Below, in pieces: positions 9,841-18,481 of a DNA stretch of 30,675 nucleotides (position 1 is its first letter; every line of letters starts with the position of its first letter). The stretch is from Caccovicinus sp964425595 (GTDB taxonomy: Bacteria; Bacillota; Clostridia; Lachnospirales; Lachnospiraceae): positions 1-30,675 of the forward strand of contig CAYRMW010000028.1 in assembly GCA_964425595.1 (NCBI GenBank). Direction: 5' to 3'. Under the pieces are notes generated by a model. The model was not told where the DNA came from, made no database searches, and was given only the letters and a program-made list of their open reading frames with translations. Position numbers and translations under genes: made by a program.

Positions 9841-11316
9841 TTGAAAGATTATGGACAATACAAACGATTAATCAAGTTCTTTTCATCGTTCGTCATCGTG
9901 GCTGTTCAGGTCTTCATCTACTACTATGTGTGGATGTATTACAATACGAAAGTGATGCAGTATCCGTTCTTCCGTAAGGGAAACTGGCTGATGGCCGCGC
10001 TCTACGGCGTCCTGCTGATGTTTTTTTTGCGTATGTACGGCGGATTTAAGATCAGCTATCTGAAGAGGGGGAACCTGATCTATTCGCAGATTTTGTCGGT
10101 CGTCATCGTCAACGTGCTCACCTATTTTCAGATCGCGCTGCTGGATAAGAAATTCCAGAATCCGGTGGTGTTCCTGGCGATGACTGCGGCGGACAGCGTG
10201 GTCATCGTCATCTGGGCCTTTGTGTTCCAGTATGTATACAGCCGCCTCTTCCCCAGAAAGAAGCTGCTTTTCGTTTACGGCGAGCGTCCGGCATTCCACC
10301 TGATGGACAAGATCAATTCCAGGGAAGACAAATATGAACTGGCCGGAGCGGTGCCGTTTTCCGCCGGGATAGAGAAGATCATGGAGCTGATGAAGGAGTA
10401 TGACGCTATGCTGATCGGCGACATGCCGTCCCACGAGCGGAATCTTCTGATGAAGCGGTGTTTTGGTGAGGGGATCCGCTCGTATACCGTACCGAAGATT
10501 TCGGATATCCTTTTGCGCTCCTGCGCGGAGTTAAATGTTTTTGATTCGCCGCTTTATCTGTCCAGAAATGACGGCCTTCAGTTTGAACAGCGGATCGTGA
10601 AGCGCTTCGTGGACGTGATCGGTTCGGCCGCGGGTCTGGTGATCACCAGCCCCCTTTTCCTGCTTTTCGCGGCGGCGATCAAGATGACCGACGGCGGACC
10701 GGTTTTCTATCAGCAGGAACGGCTGACCCAGGGCGGGCGGCGCTTCTGGATCTACAAGTTCAGGACCATGGTCCAGGACGCGGAGAAGATGAGCGGGCCG
10801 CGCCTGGCCGGCGAGCGGGATGAGCGCATCCTCCCGGTGGGCCGTATCCTGCGGCGGACACGTCTGGATGAGCTTCCGCAGCTGATCAATATCTTAAAAG
10901 GCGAGATGTCCCTGGTCGGCCCGCGCCCGGAGCGTCCGGAGCTGGCGGCGGAGATCGAGAAAGAGCTGCCGGAGTTTTCCTACCGTCTGAAGGTAAAGGC
11001 CGGTCTGACCGGCTACGCGCAGATCTATGGAAAATACAATACCGCAGCCTACGACAAGCTGAAGCTGGATCTGACGTATATACGGAACTATTCCCTGTTT
11101 CTGGATATCCGGCTCATGCTGATGACGCCGAAGATCATGCTGATGAAGGAAAGCACAGAGGGCGTCAGTGAAGCGGACATGGATCTGGCCCGGGAGGCCT
11201 CCCGATGGCAGGAAATGAGAAACGGGAAGGGCAAAAAAGAGATGATCGAGATCAAACAAATAAGGCAGGGAAGGGGCAATGAAAAAAATACTGACAGTGG
11301 CAGTGCCTGCTTATAA
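9841..11316 (+). CDS. Polyprenyl-phosphate sugar-1-phosphate transferase (initiating transferase)
   Basis: This 491-residue membrane enzyme would begin glycan assembly by moving a sugar-1-phosphate from a nucleotide sugar to undecaprenyl phosphate. I place the start at TTG 9841, because AAAAGGA lies nine bases upstream and the N-terminal membrane segment begins right after it; no in-frame ATG fits. Several N-terminal transmembrane helices and a soluble domain precede the bacterial sugar-transferase domain (PF02397 type). That domain runs from KRFVDVIGSAAGLV, a re-entrant helix, to KFRTM (K306), the catalytic Asp-Glu in RLDELPQL (D343-E344) and GEMSLVGPRPE. The domain order resembles the WbaP/CpsE class. 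The sugar is unknown. The 3' end overlaps the next gene by 38 bases, implying translational coupling. Confidence 0.9.
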   Translation: MKDYGQYKRLIKFFSSFVIVAVQVFIYYYVWMYYNTKVMQYPFFRKGNWLMAALYGVLLMFFLRMYGGFKISYLKRGNLIYSQILSVVIVNVLTYFQIALLDKKFQNPVVFLAMTAADSVVIVIWAFVFQYVYSRLFPRKKLLFVYGERPAFHLMDKINSREDKYELAGAVPFSAGIEKIMELMKEYDAMLIGDMPSHERNLLMKRCFGEGIRSYTVPKISDILLRSCAELNVFDSPLYLSRNDGLQFEQRIVKRFVDVIGSAAGLVITSPLFLLFAAAIKMTDGGPVFYQQERLTQGGRRFWIYKFRTMVQDAEKMSGPRLAGERDERILPVGRILRRTRLDELPQLINILKGEMSLVGPRPERPELAAEIEKELPEFSYRLKVKAGLTGYAQIYGKYNTAAYDKLKLDLTYIRNYSLFLDIRLMLMTPKIMLMKESTEGVSEADMDLAREASRWQEMRNGKGKKEMIEIKQIRQGRGNEKNTDSGSACL

Positions 11317-12319
11317 TGCAGAACCGTATCTGCGCGATAACCTGGATTCCTTCTGCATAGACGGGGTCCTGCCATATCTGGATATCCTGGTGATCAATGA
11401 CGGCTCGACAGACTGCACTGCCGCGATCGCGCAGGAATATGTGGAGCGGTATCCGGATTCCTACCGGATGATCACCAAGGAAAACGGCGGACACGGCTCA
11501 GGCATCAATCTGGGCATACGCGAAGCCAGAGGGACCTATTTTAAGGTCGTTGACGCGGACGACTGGGTCGAACGAATCGCCTTCTGCCGGCTGATCGAGA
11601 CGCTGAAGGGACAGGCCGAAGAGGCGGGCGGTGGCGCGGACATCGTCTATTCGGGCTTTTTGTGGGCATACGACCATGGCGAGCCGGATAAGGGCATGTA
11701 TCAGACCAGGCCGGAGATTGACGAACCGTTCAAAGAGGTGGAGTACAGGAAGACCTACCGGTTTGACGATCTGGCCGACCGTCTGTATGTCAAGATGCAT
11801 AACCTGACCATTAAGACGTCGATCCTCCAGAAGCACCGGATTAAGGTCGATGAGAAATGCTACTATGTCGATACGGAGTACATCACCTATCCGATCCCCT
11901 ATATCCGAACGATCTGCTTTCTGGACGCATTTGTGTATTATTACCGGATCGGCCACGCCGGGCAGAGCATGGGGATCGAGAAGCTCCGGAAAAATGAGAA
12001 GGATTATGACAGGGTAATCCGGTCGCTTCTGGACTTTTACGAGAAGCTGGGGAAGGATATCCCCTGTTCCGGGCCGAAGAAGGCCTACATCGCCGGCATC
12101 ATCGCCAGGGCGGTCGCGGGAAAATACAAGATCATGCTGAGTGTGCCCGCGTCCGGGGAGGTAAAGAAAAAGATGGTCGGCTTTGACCGCGAACTGAGGC
12201 GCCGGCATCCGGACATTTACCGGGCCAACATCAATCCGGCCGTGCGGCTGATGCGCGTCACAGGCTATGCCACTTACGGGATCGCGGGCGCGCTGGTGAA
12301 GAAAAAATACCAGGGATAA
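11279..12319 (+). CDS. Family 2 glycosyltransferase
   Basis: This 346-residue cytoplasmic GT-A enzyme begins at ATG 11279 with GGGAAGGGG just upstream, inside the end of the preceding gene. The N-terminal domain shows TVAVPAYNAEPYLRDNLDS, the nucleotide-binding VINDGSTDCT, and the metal-binding VDADDW that defines GT2 enzymes. A C-terminal half of ~200 residues rich in Tyr and Lys is typical of capsule and teichoic acid transferases. It would add one sugar to the lipid-linked intermediate made by the upstream transferase. Donor and linkage cannot be read from sequence. It diverges clearly from the two paralogues at 13913 and 15068. Confidence 0.9.
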   Translation: MKKILTVAVPAYNAEPYLRDNLDSFCIDGVLPYLDILVINDGSTDCTAAIAQEYVERYPDSYRMITKENGGHGSGINLGIREARGTYFKVVDADDWVERIAFCRLIETLKGQAEEAGGGADIVYSGFLWAYDHGEPDKGMYQTRPEIDEPFKEVEYRKTYRFDDLADRLYVKMHNLTIKTSILQKHRIKVDEKCYYVDTEYITYPIPYIRTICFLDAFVYYYRIGHAGQSMGIEKLRKNEKDYDRVIRSLLDFYEKLGKDIPCSGPKKAYIAGIIARAVAGKYKIMLSVPASGEVKKKMVGFDRELRRRHPDIYRANINPAVRLMRVTGYATYGIAGALVKKKYQG

Positions 12320-12335
12320 GGGGAAAGATTCGCTT

Positions 12336-13124
12336 ATGAATGTATGGAAGATTCGCATCAACCTGTTTTTGAAATATAAAGACCTGCTCTACCAGCTGGT
12401 GATCCGGGATATTAAATTGAAATACCGCCGGAGCGTGCTGGGCTATCTGTGGAGCGTGCTCAATCCGCTGTTTGTCATGGTCATCATGACGATCGTGTTT
12501 TCGACCATGTTCAGCAACAATATCGAAAATTATCCGGTATATTTATTTACGGGACGTATGCTGTTTGAATTTACTTCGACTTCGACGAGACAGGCCATGA
12601 GGTCGGTGACCGGCAACGCGGCCCTGATCAAGAAGACCTACGTGCCGAAGTATATTTTTACGCTGGCCAAGGTGACCAGCTGTATGGTCGATCTGGTATT
12701 TTCCTTTGGCGCGCTTCTGATCGTTATCATCGCCACCCGCGCCAGAGTGAGCTGGACGTTTTTGCTCTTCCCTCTGGTCATCCTGCAGATTTATCTTTTC
12801 TGCTGCGGTCTGGGCTTCTTCCTGGCGGCTTATAATGTCTTTTTCCGGGATATCCAGTATATCTACAATGCGGTCATCACAGCCTGGATGTATCTGACGC
12901 CGATCTTTTATCCGATCGAACGGCTTCCGGACAGCGTGCAGCTGGTGATCAAGGGCTTTAACCCCCTGTATTACTATGTGGCCCAGTTCCGGGATCTGGT
13001 CTACATCGGCAAGCTTCCCGGGCCGAGGGTCTTCTGCGGCGGATGGCTGATCGCCTTCGCGATGTTCGGCGCGGGACTGTTCGTGTTCCTGCGCAAACAG
13101 GATAAATTCATATTACATATCTGA
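12336..13124 (+). CDS. ABC-2 type polysaccharide/teichoic acid exporter, permease subunit
   Basis: This 262-residue integral membrane protein has six hydrophobic segments and the ABC-2 permease signature of the TagG/Wzm/RfbA family. It has an N-terminal amphipathic helix with LVIRDIKLKYRRSVLGYLWS, then LIKKTYVPKYIFTLAKV, and late helices around YNAVITAWMYLTPIFYP. It would form the channel for moving a finished lipid-linked glycan from the cytoplasmic to the outer face. It starts 16 bases after the previous stop and is followed 13 bases later by the ATPase gene, the standard order for this transporter. Confidence 0.93.
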   Translation: MNVWKIRINLFLKYKDLLYQLVIRDIKLKYRRSVLGYLWSVLNPLFVMVIMTIVFSTMFSNNIENYPVYLFTGRMLFEFTSTSTRQAMRSVTGNAALIKKTYVPKYIFTLAKVTSCMVDLVFSFGALLIVIIATRARVSWTFLLFPLVILQIYLFCCGLGFFLAAYNVFFRDIQYIYNAVITAWMYLTPIFYPIERLPDSVQLVIKGFNPLYYYVAQFRDLVYIGKLPGPRVFCGGWLIAFAMFGAGLFVFLRKQDKFILHI

Positions 13125-13137
13125 CAGAGGTACAAAG

Positions 13138-13899
13138 ATGGCAAAGGAAAACTATGCGATTGAGGTGAACCACGTCACCATCCGGTTCAATATGGCCAGT
13201 GAGAAAGTGGATAACCTGAAGGAATACGTCATCAAACTGGTGAAAAAGCAGCTGACTTTTCGGGAATTTTTTGCCTTGCAGGATGTGTCGTTTAAAGTAA
13301 AAAAAGGCGAAGCCTGGGGGCTGGTCGGCGTCAACGGATCGGGAAAATCCACGATGCTGAAAGCCATCAGCGGCATCTTAAAGCCCTACAAGGGGAATAT
13401 CACGATCCGGGGGCAGATCGCGCCGTTGATCGAGCTGGGCGCAGGATTCGACTCGGACCTGACGGCCAGAGAGAATATTTATCTTAACGGAACGGTCCTG
13501 GGCCATTCCAAGAAGTACATGGACGAGCATTTCGATGAGATCGTGGACTTCGCGGAGCTGTGGGACTTTCTGGATACCCCCATTAAAAACTTTTCCTCCG
13601 GTATGAAAGCCCGCCTGGGCTTTTCGGTGGCGACGATGGTCGATCCGGATATCCTGATCTGCGACGAGGTGCTGTCGGTGGGCGATTTCCTGTTCCAGCA
13701 AAAATGCATGGACAGGATGAGCCGTATGCTGAGCGGAGGGACGACCCTGCTCTTTGTGTCCCATAACGTCGAGCAGGTCAAACGGCTCTGCGACCATGCC
13801 GTCTGGCTGGAAAAGGGCATCGTGCGGGCCTGTGGAGAAGTAAACGAGGTGTGCGACCAGTATATGGAGATGGCGAGAGCGAACAAGGCCAGAGGATAA
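13138..13899 (+). CDS. ABC polysaccharide/teichoic acid exporter, ATP-binding subunit
   Basis: This 253-residue ATPase is the TagH/Wzt/RfbB type partner of the permease. It shows Walker A GVNGSGKST (64-72), the ABC signature FSSGMKARLGF (~152-162), Walker B DILICDE (D176-E177), and the H-loop FVSHN. The sequence around LIELGAGFDSDLTARENI is characteristic of polysaccharide exporters. Unlike Wzt proteins that read a chain cap, it ends soon after the ATPase domain and has no C-terminal carbohydrate-binding domain. Export is therefore probably not gated by terminal modification through this protein. The start follows GAGGT by eight bases. Confidence 0.94.
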   Translation: MAKENYAIEVNHVTIRFNMASEKVDNLKEYVIKLVKKQLTFREFFALQDVSFKVKKGEAWGLVGVNGSGKSTMLKAISGILKPYKGNITIRGQIAPLIELGAGFDSDLTARENIYLNGTVLGHSKKYMDEHFDEIVDFAELWDFLDTPIKNFSSGMKARLGFSVATMVDPDILICDEVLSVGDFLFQQKCMDRMSRMLSGGTTLLFVSHNVEQVKRLCDHAVWLEKGIVRACGEVNEVCDQYMEMARANKARG

Positions 13900-13912
13900 C
13901 GGGAGAGAAGAG

Positions 13913-15037
13913 ATGTACAAGGTATCGGTTATTTTACCAATCTATAACGTGTCGCAGTATCTGCGGGAGTGCCTGGACAGCGTGGTCCGGCAGACGTTGA
14001 AGGAGATTGAGATCATCTGCGTAAACGATGGTTCGACGGATGATTCTCTGGAGATCATCCGGGAATACGCCGCCAGGGACGAGCGGGTGGTCGTGATCAC
14101 CGGGCCGAACGGCGGCTACGGAAAAGCGATGAATAAGGGCCTGGACCGGGCTACCGGCGAGTATGTCGGGATCGTGGAGCCGGATGATTATGTCAGTCTG
14201 ACGATGTTCGAAGACCTGTACCAGATCGCGAAGGAAAACCAGCTGGATATCGTGAAGGCGGACTTTTACCGCTTTGCGCGAAATGACCGCGGCGACATGG
14301 ACCTGCGCTATGTCAATTTGGACGGGACGAAGGAACGGTACGGCCAGCTGCTGTATCCGGATCAGGATCCCAGCCTGATCCGATTTACGATGAACACCTG
14401 GAGCGGGATCTACCGTCGGGCCATGCTGGAGGAGTACCATATCCGCCATCACGAGACCCCCGGGGCCTCGTTCCAGGATAACGGGTTCTTTTTCAAGACG
14501 ACGGTCCAGGCGAAACGGGCGATGATCATCAACCGCCCTTACTATCGGAACCGCCGGGACAATCCCAACTCCTCGGTCAATAACCGGGAGAAGGTGTACT
14601 GCATCAATATCGAGTACGATTATATCCGGGATTTCCTGATGGAAGACCGCGAGATCTGGGAGCGGTTCAAGCTGATGTATACCTGGAAGAAGTTCCATAA
14701 TTATCTGTTTACGATCAACCGGATCGGCGAGGAATTCCGCCCCGAGTACGTACAGCGGATGAGCGCGGAGTTTAAGCGGGCAAAGCAGCAGGGCGAATTT
14801 AACCGGAAACTGTTTACCGAGCTGGAATGGAAGAAGATGACGATGATCCTGGAGCATCCGGAACAGTATCTGGAGACGTATGTGAAAGAACCCGGCGGCG
14901 ACAGCCGGATCTCCCAGAGGGAGGCGGACCGCCTGCGCAATGAACTGGACATGATCAAAAATTCGACGACCTACAAGGTAGGAAAGCTGATCATGGCGGT
15001 TCCATGCGGACTCAAGAGGCGCATTCTCTCCCGATAG
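13913..15037 (+). CDS. Family 2 glycosyltransferase, tandem paralogue A
   Basis: This 374-residue cytoplasmic transferase begins at an ATG preceded by GGGAGAG. GT2 landmarks are VSVILPIYNVSQYLRECLDS, EIICVNDGSTDDS and the acidic metal site IVEPDDY, followed by an acceptor region with HETPGASFQDNGFFF. The C-terminus carries a short charged helix and the motif NSTTYKVGKLIMA, seen at the ends of many surface-polysaccharide transferases. It is a close relative of the next gene at 15068 along almost its whole length, including one stretch of near-identical DNA. It presumably adds a sugar to the same growing repeat unit. The substrate is unknown. Confidence 0.92.
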   Translation: MYKVSVILPIYNVSQYLRECLDSVVRQTLKEIEIICVNDGSTDDSLEIIREYAARDERVVVITGPNGGYGKAMNKGLDRATGEYVGIVEPDDYVSLTMFEDLYQIAKENQLDIVKADFYRFARNDRGDMDLRYVNLDGTKERYGQLLYPDQDPSLIRFTMNTWSGIYRRAMLEEYHIRHHETPGASFQDNGFFFKTTVQAKRAMIINRPYYRNRRDNPNSSVNNREKVYCINIEYDYIRDFLMEDREIWERFKLMYTWKKFHNYLFTINRIGEEFRPEYVQRMSAEFKRAKQQGEFNRKLFTELEWKKMTMILEHPEQYLETYVKEPGGDSRISQREADRLRNELDMIKNSTTYKVGKLIMAVPCGLKRRILSR

Positions 15038-15067
15038 CCGAAAAAGACAGAAAGAGAGCAGTGTGTT

Positions 15068-16129
15068 ATGGCGAAAGTATCCGTTATCCTTCCAATCTAC
15101 AATGTCTCCCCTTATCTGCGGCAGTGCCTGGACAGCGTCATCCATCAGACACTGACGGATATCGAGATCATCTGCGTCAATGACGGCTCCACGGACGATT
15201 CGCCGCAGATCATCCGGGAGTACCAGGAAAAAGACAGCCGCATCGTGATGATCACCGGGCCGAACGGCGGCTATGGAAAAGCGATGAATAAGGGCCTGGA
15301 CCGGGCTACCGGCGAGTATATCGGGATCGTTGAGCCGGATGATTATGTCTCCCTCGAGATGTTCGCGGAGCTTTATCAGATTGCCGAGGATAATCAGCTG
15401 GATTTCGTGAAGGCGGACTTTTACCGCTTTGGCAGCGCCGCTGACGGGCAGGAGGAGAGCCGGTATGAGCACATCGATAAGACGCAGAAACGCTATGGAG
15501 AGCTGTTAAACCCCAGCGAGGATCCCAGCACGATCCGCTTTACCCTGAATACCTGGAGCGGCATCTACCGGCGCTCGTTCATCGAAAAACACCATATCCG
15601 CCATCACGAGACGCCGGGCGCTTCGTTTCAGGACAACGGATTTTATTTCCAGACGTTTGTCTTTGCCAGGCGCGCCATGATCGTCGAAAAAGCGTATTAC
15701 CATAACCGCCGGGACAATCCGAACTCCTCGGTAAAGAGCCGGGGCAAGGTCTACTGCATGAATATCGAGTACGACTTTATCCGGGATTTCCTGATGGAGG
15801 AGAGCGCGCGCTGGGAGCGGTTCAAAGCGATGTACTGGTGGAAAAAATATTTTAATTACGGTTTCACCCTGGGGCGGATCGGTGAGGAATATAAGAAAGA
15901 ATATCTGGAACGAATGCGGATGGAGTTTAAGCGGGCGATGCAGAAGGGCGAACTGAGCAGGGATGTCTTTACGGAGCTGGAGTGGAAAAAGATCGAGTCC
16001 CTGATCCATCATACGGAAGGATTCTATGAAATGTTCCGCTCGGTAGCCGTTTTCCGCAGGCTGCTTCCCTTTGTCCCGCAGTCCGTCAAGTGCTTCGCGC
16101 TGAAAGTGATGACATGGAGGAGAAAATAG
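15068..16129 (+). CDS. Family 2 glycosyltransferase, tandem paralogue B
   Basis: This 353-residue transferase is the second copy of the tandem pair. It shares VSVILPIYNVSPYLRQCLDS, EIICVNDGSTDDS, GPNGGYGKAMNKGLDRATGE, IVEPDDY and HHIRHHETPGASFQDNGF with copy A, but differs in the middle acceptor loop and at the C-terminus, where the charged helix of copy A is missing. The ribosome site (AAAGAGAG, distant from ATG 15068) is weaker than its neighbours'. Divergence is concentrated in acceptor-side regions, which would fit the two enzymes adding similar sugars to different acceptors; that is inference. Confidence 0.92.
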   Translation: MAKVSVILPIYNVSPYLRQCLDSVIHQTLTDIEIICVNDGSTDDSPQIIREYQEKDSRIVMITGPNGGYGKAMNKGLDRATGEYIGIVEPDDYVSLEMFAELYQIAEDNQLDFVKADFYRFGSAADGQEESRYEHIDKTQKRYGELLNPSEDPSTIRFTLNTWSGIYRRSFIEKHHIRHHETPGASFQDNGFYFQTFVFARRAMIVEKAYYHNRRDNPNSSVKSRGKVYCMNIEYDFIRDFLMEESARWERFKAMYWWKKYFNYGFTLGRIGEEYKKEYLERMRMEFKRAMQKGELSRDVFTELEWKKIESLIHHTEGFYEMFRSVAVFRRLLPFVPQSVKCFALKVMTWRRK

Positions 16130-17083
16130 ATGGATCCGAAAGTATCGGTGATCATTCCGGTTTATAATGCAGAAAAGTATTTGCGCCAGTGTCTGGACAG
16201 CGTCTGTACCCAGACGCTCAAGGAGATCGAGATCATCTGCGTGGACGACGGATCGACGGATTCGTCGCCGGATATCTTAGAGGAGTATGCCGGGAAGGAC
16301 GGGCGCGTCCGGATATATCATCAGCAGAACGCCGGGGCCGGCGCGGCGAGAAATTACGGCCTGCGAAAGTCGCGTGGCGCGTTTTTGTCTTTCCTGGATT
16401 CCGACGATTTCTTTGAGCCGGACATGCTGGAAGAGGCGTACAAGAGCATCGAAGAATATGGCGCGGACTTCGTGGTGTTTGAATCCGATCAGTATCATAT
16501 GAATACCGGGGAATACGTCAAAAACCCCTGGGTCGTGCGCAGGAAAGATATCCCGCCGTATATGCCCTTCAAGCACCGCGAGCTGACGGACAATGTATTC
16601 AAGACCTTTGTCGGCTGGGCGTGGGATAAGCTGTACCGGAAAAGCTTTGTGGCCGAACACGATCTGTGGTTTCAGGAGCAGAGGACCAGCAACGATCTTC
16701 TGTTCGTATTCAGCGCCGTCGTCCTGGCCAAACGGATCGCAGTGGTTTACAAGACGCTGGCGCACCAGCGCAGGGGCGGCAGCGAATCGCTTTCGGTGAC
16801 CCGGGAAAAATCCTGGCACTGCTTTTATGACGCGCTCACGGCCCTCCGCGAGCGGCTGATCCGGGAAGACATCTACTGGGAGCTGGAGCAGGATTATATC
16901 AATTACGCTCTGCATTTCTCGCTCTGGAATTACCGGACCCTGGCGGAGCCGACCAAACATCTTCTCCGGGAAAAGCTGTGCGGCGAATGGTTTGCTGACC
17001 TGGGCATCCAGGGAAAGCCCAGAGAATATTTCTACAACCGAAGTGAATACGATGAATATCTGGAATTAACAGGACAAAAATAA
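16130..17083 (+). CDS. Family 2 glycosyltransferase
   Basis: This 317-residue GT2 enzyme has its ATG immediately after the preceding TAG, with GGAGGAG seven bases upstream inside the previous gene, so translation is coupled. It shows VSVIIPVYNAEKYLRQCLDS, EIICVDDGSTDSS, a QNAGAGAARNYGL loop, and the metal site FLDSDDFFEPDM. The segment VGWAWDKLYRKSF is typical of capsule and teichoic acid GT2 enzymes. It shares the N-terminal nucleotide-binding half with its two upstream neighbours but not the acceptor half, so it belongs to a different subgroup. Donor and linkage are unknown. Confidence 0.91.
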   Translation: MDPKVSVIIPVYNAEKYLRQCLDSVCTQTLKEIEIICVDDGSTDSSPDILEEYAGKDGRVRIYHQQNAGAGAARNYGLRKSRGAFLSFLDSDDFFEPDMLEEAYKSIEEYGADFVVFESDQYHMNTGEYVKNPWVVRRKDIPPYMPFKHRELTDNVFKTFVGWAWDKLYRKSFVAEHDLWFQEQRTSNDLLFVFSAVVLAKRIAVVYKTLAHQRRGGSESLSVTREKSWHCFYDALTALRERLIREDIYWELEQDYINYALHFSLWNYRTLAEPTKHLLREKLCGEWFADLGIQGKPREYFYNRSEYDEYLELTGQK

Positions 17084-17084
17084 C

Positions 17085-18266
17085 ATGAAATGCTTACTCC
17101 TGCTGCCGCGGCCGGTCTTCCCCCTGGTCTGCGGCTACGCGCTGAAAAACTATCATCTGATTCAGATCCTGGCTGCCCGCTATGAACTGCATCTGGTGAT
17201 CATTACTTCCGGAAACCTCGCGCAGGAAGAAAAGGAATTTTATGACAGGCTGGGGGTCCGGGTACAGACCTGCCGGATCGCCCGCTGGAAAAGCTGCATG
17301 CGCGCGCTTGCCGGCCTTCTGTCCGGAAAACCGCTGCAGGTCAGCTATTACTATGACCGGAAGCTGCAGGCGCATCTTGCGCCGGAGCTGGAGGAATGTG
17401 ACGTCCTGATCGCTGCCCTGGTGCGGACGCGCGAATACTTAAAGCCGGCCGAAACGAGGAAGGATAAGGTCATCGTCTTCGACATGGTGGATTCCATCGC
17501 GCTGAATTACCGGCGATCCCGGGAAAAGACCAGCTCCCTCTTCTGGAAGATCATCTACCGCATCGAGGGAGACCGGCTGATGCGGTATGAACGCAGGTCA
17601 GTAGAGAAGAGCAGCATTACTTATCTGTTTAACCACGACGAGCAGAAGTACTGGAGCCGGTACGGCAAAACCCGCTGCCTGCCCCACGGCGTGAATGAGG
17701 AGCTCTTTTGCTATACCCGCTGTGACGCGCGCTGGCAGAAATCGGTCGTCTTTATCGGAAAGATGGACTACCAGCCCAATGTGGACGCGGCCATCTGGTA
17801 CATGGAAAACGTACACAGACGCATCGGCAGCCGTATCCCCCTGGTGATCGTAGGCGCCTATCCCACGGAAAAGGTGCAGACCTGTGCCAGAGAACTGCCC
17901 AATGTGACCGTAACCGGATTTGTCGAGGATCCCTACATCTACCTGAATTCGGCCATGGTGCTGATCGCTCCCATGCAGACCGGCGGCGGCATACAGAACA
18001 AGGTACTGGAAGGCATGGCCTTGGGCAAGATCAATATCATTTCCTCCCTGGCGGCAGCGCCGATCGAGGGCGGCGAAGACGGCAAGCATTTCCTGGTGGC
18101 GGACTCGCCCGACGAATATGCGGACATCCTGCTGCACTGGGACGAGCGCCGGGACAAATATGAGCAGATCGGAGAAAACGCCAGCACGCTGATCCGCGAA
18201 CGGTACAGCTGGATGAAGTATGGGGAGCTGTATCTGGAAGGGATTGAAGGGGCGGAAAAAAGGTGA
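17085..18266 (+). CDS. Family 4-type (GT-B) glycosyltransferase
   Basis: This 393-residue protein is the last gene of the polysaccharide operon and starts one base after the previous stop. It is a GT-B fold enzyme: an N-terminal acceptor domain (LPRPVFPLVCGYALKNYHL) and a C-terminal donor domain with VVFIGKMDYQPNVDAA, NVTVTGFVEDPY and the glycine-rich APMQTGGGIQNKVLEGMALG, whose glutamate contacts the nucleotide sugar in retaining GT4 enzymes. It resembles sugar transferases of exopolysaccharide clusters. It contrasts with the inverting-type GT2 enzymes upstream and so would supply a retained, probably alpha, linkage. It is followed eight bases later by the operon terminator. Confidence 0.88.
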   Translation: MKCLLLLPRPVFPLVCGYALKNYHLIQILAARYELHLVIITSGNLAQEEKEFYDRLGVRVQTCRIARWKSCMRALAGLLSGKPLQVSYYYDRKLQAHLAPELEECDVLIAALVRTREYLKPAETRKDKVIVFDMVDSIALNYRRSREKTSSLFWKIIYRIEGDRLMRYERRSVEKSSITYLFNHDEQKYWSRYGKTRCLPHGVNEELFCYTRCDARWQKSVVFIGKMDYQPNVDAAIWYMENVHRRIGSRIPLVIVGAYPTEKVQTCARELPNVTVTGFVEDPYIYLNSAMVLIAPMQTGGGIQNKVLEGMALGKINIISSLAAAPIEGGEDGKHFLVADSPDEYADILLHWDERRDKYEQIGENASTLIRERYSWMKYGELYLEGIEGAEKR

Positions 18267-18273
18267 GTGAAAG

Positions 18274-18331
18274 AAAAAAGGCGAGTGAAATAAGAGGAGA
18301 CAACAGCCCTCTTGTTTCACTCGCCTTTTTT
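18274..18331 (+). terminator. Strong terminator of the polysaccharide operon
   Basis: A 17-base perfect stem (18274-18290, AAAAAAGGCGAGTGAAA, with 18315-18331) ends in TTTTTT, and an inner AAGAGG/CCTCTT pair extends it. Because the stem base is A-rich and T-rich, it could work in both directions. Its last T is the first base of the 46-bp repeat copy 1. Confidence 0.95.
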
Positions 18332-18376
18332 ACGAAGTATCCAGCAAGACGCGCCGGTGACGCGTCTTGGCGGATT
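18331..18376 (+). repeat. 46-bp hairpin repeat, copy 1
   Basis: This sequence matches 20129-20174 at 45 of 46 positions (G/T at 18370/20168). It contains a perfect nine-base inverted repeat, CAAGACGCG (18345-18353) and CGCGTCTTG (18361-18369), around CCGGTGA. It follows the operon terminator directly and lies upstream of the sugar-operon promoter. A TTTTTT run (18381-18386) follows shortly after. Confidence 0.93.
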
Positions 18377-18425
18377 GCCCTTTTTTCAGGATGATAAGTA
18401 ATTTTAAATAAAAACATAGTTCCGC

Positions 18426-18454
18426 TTGACAATACAGTTTGTTGATGATACACT
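18426..18454 (+). promoter_or_regulatory. Promoter of the oligosaccharide utilisation operon
   Basis: A perfect TTGACA (18426-18431), a 17-base spacer, then TACACT (18449-18454). The predicted start is near 18461. The leader to the ATG at 18546 is about 85 bases. Confidence 0.85.
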
Positions 18455-18465
18455 AATTTTGCAAA

Positions 18466-18481
18466 CTTGAAACGATTCAGG
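18466..18481 (+). promoter_or_regulatory. Putative LacI-family operator
   Basis: CTTGAAACGATTCAGG is a near-palindrome with a central CG step, matching its reverse complement at six of eight half-site positions, the form typical of LacI-family operators. It sits just downstream of the predicted transcription start, where bound repressor would block initiation. The natural candidate is the LacI-type protein encoded at 28195. Confidence 0.6.

Noticed and set aside
13934..15472. A 512-codon open frame on the minus strand
   Set aside because: It lies opposite two clear GT2 genes, has no ribosome site or domain, and its length and internal repetition mirror the paralogous pair on the plus strand.
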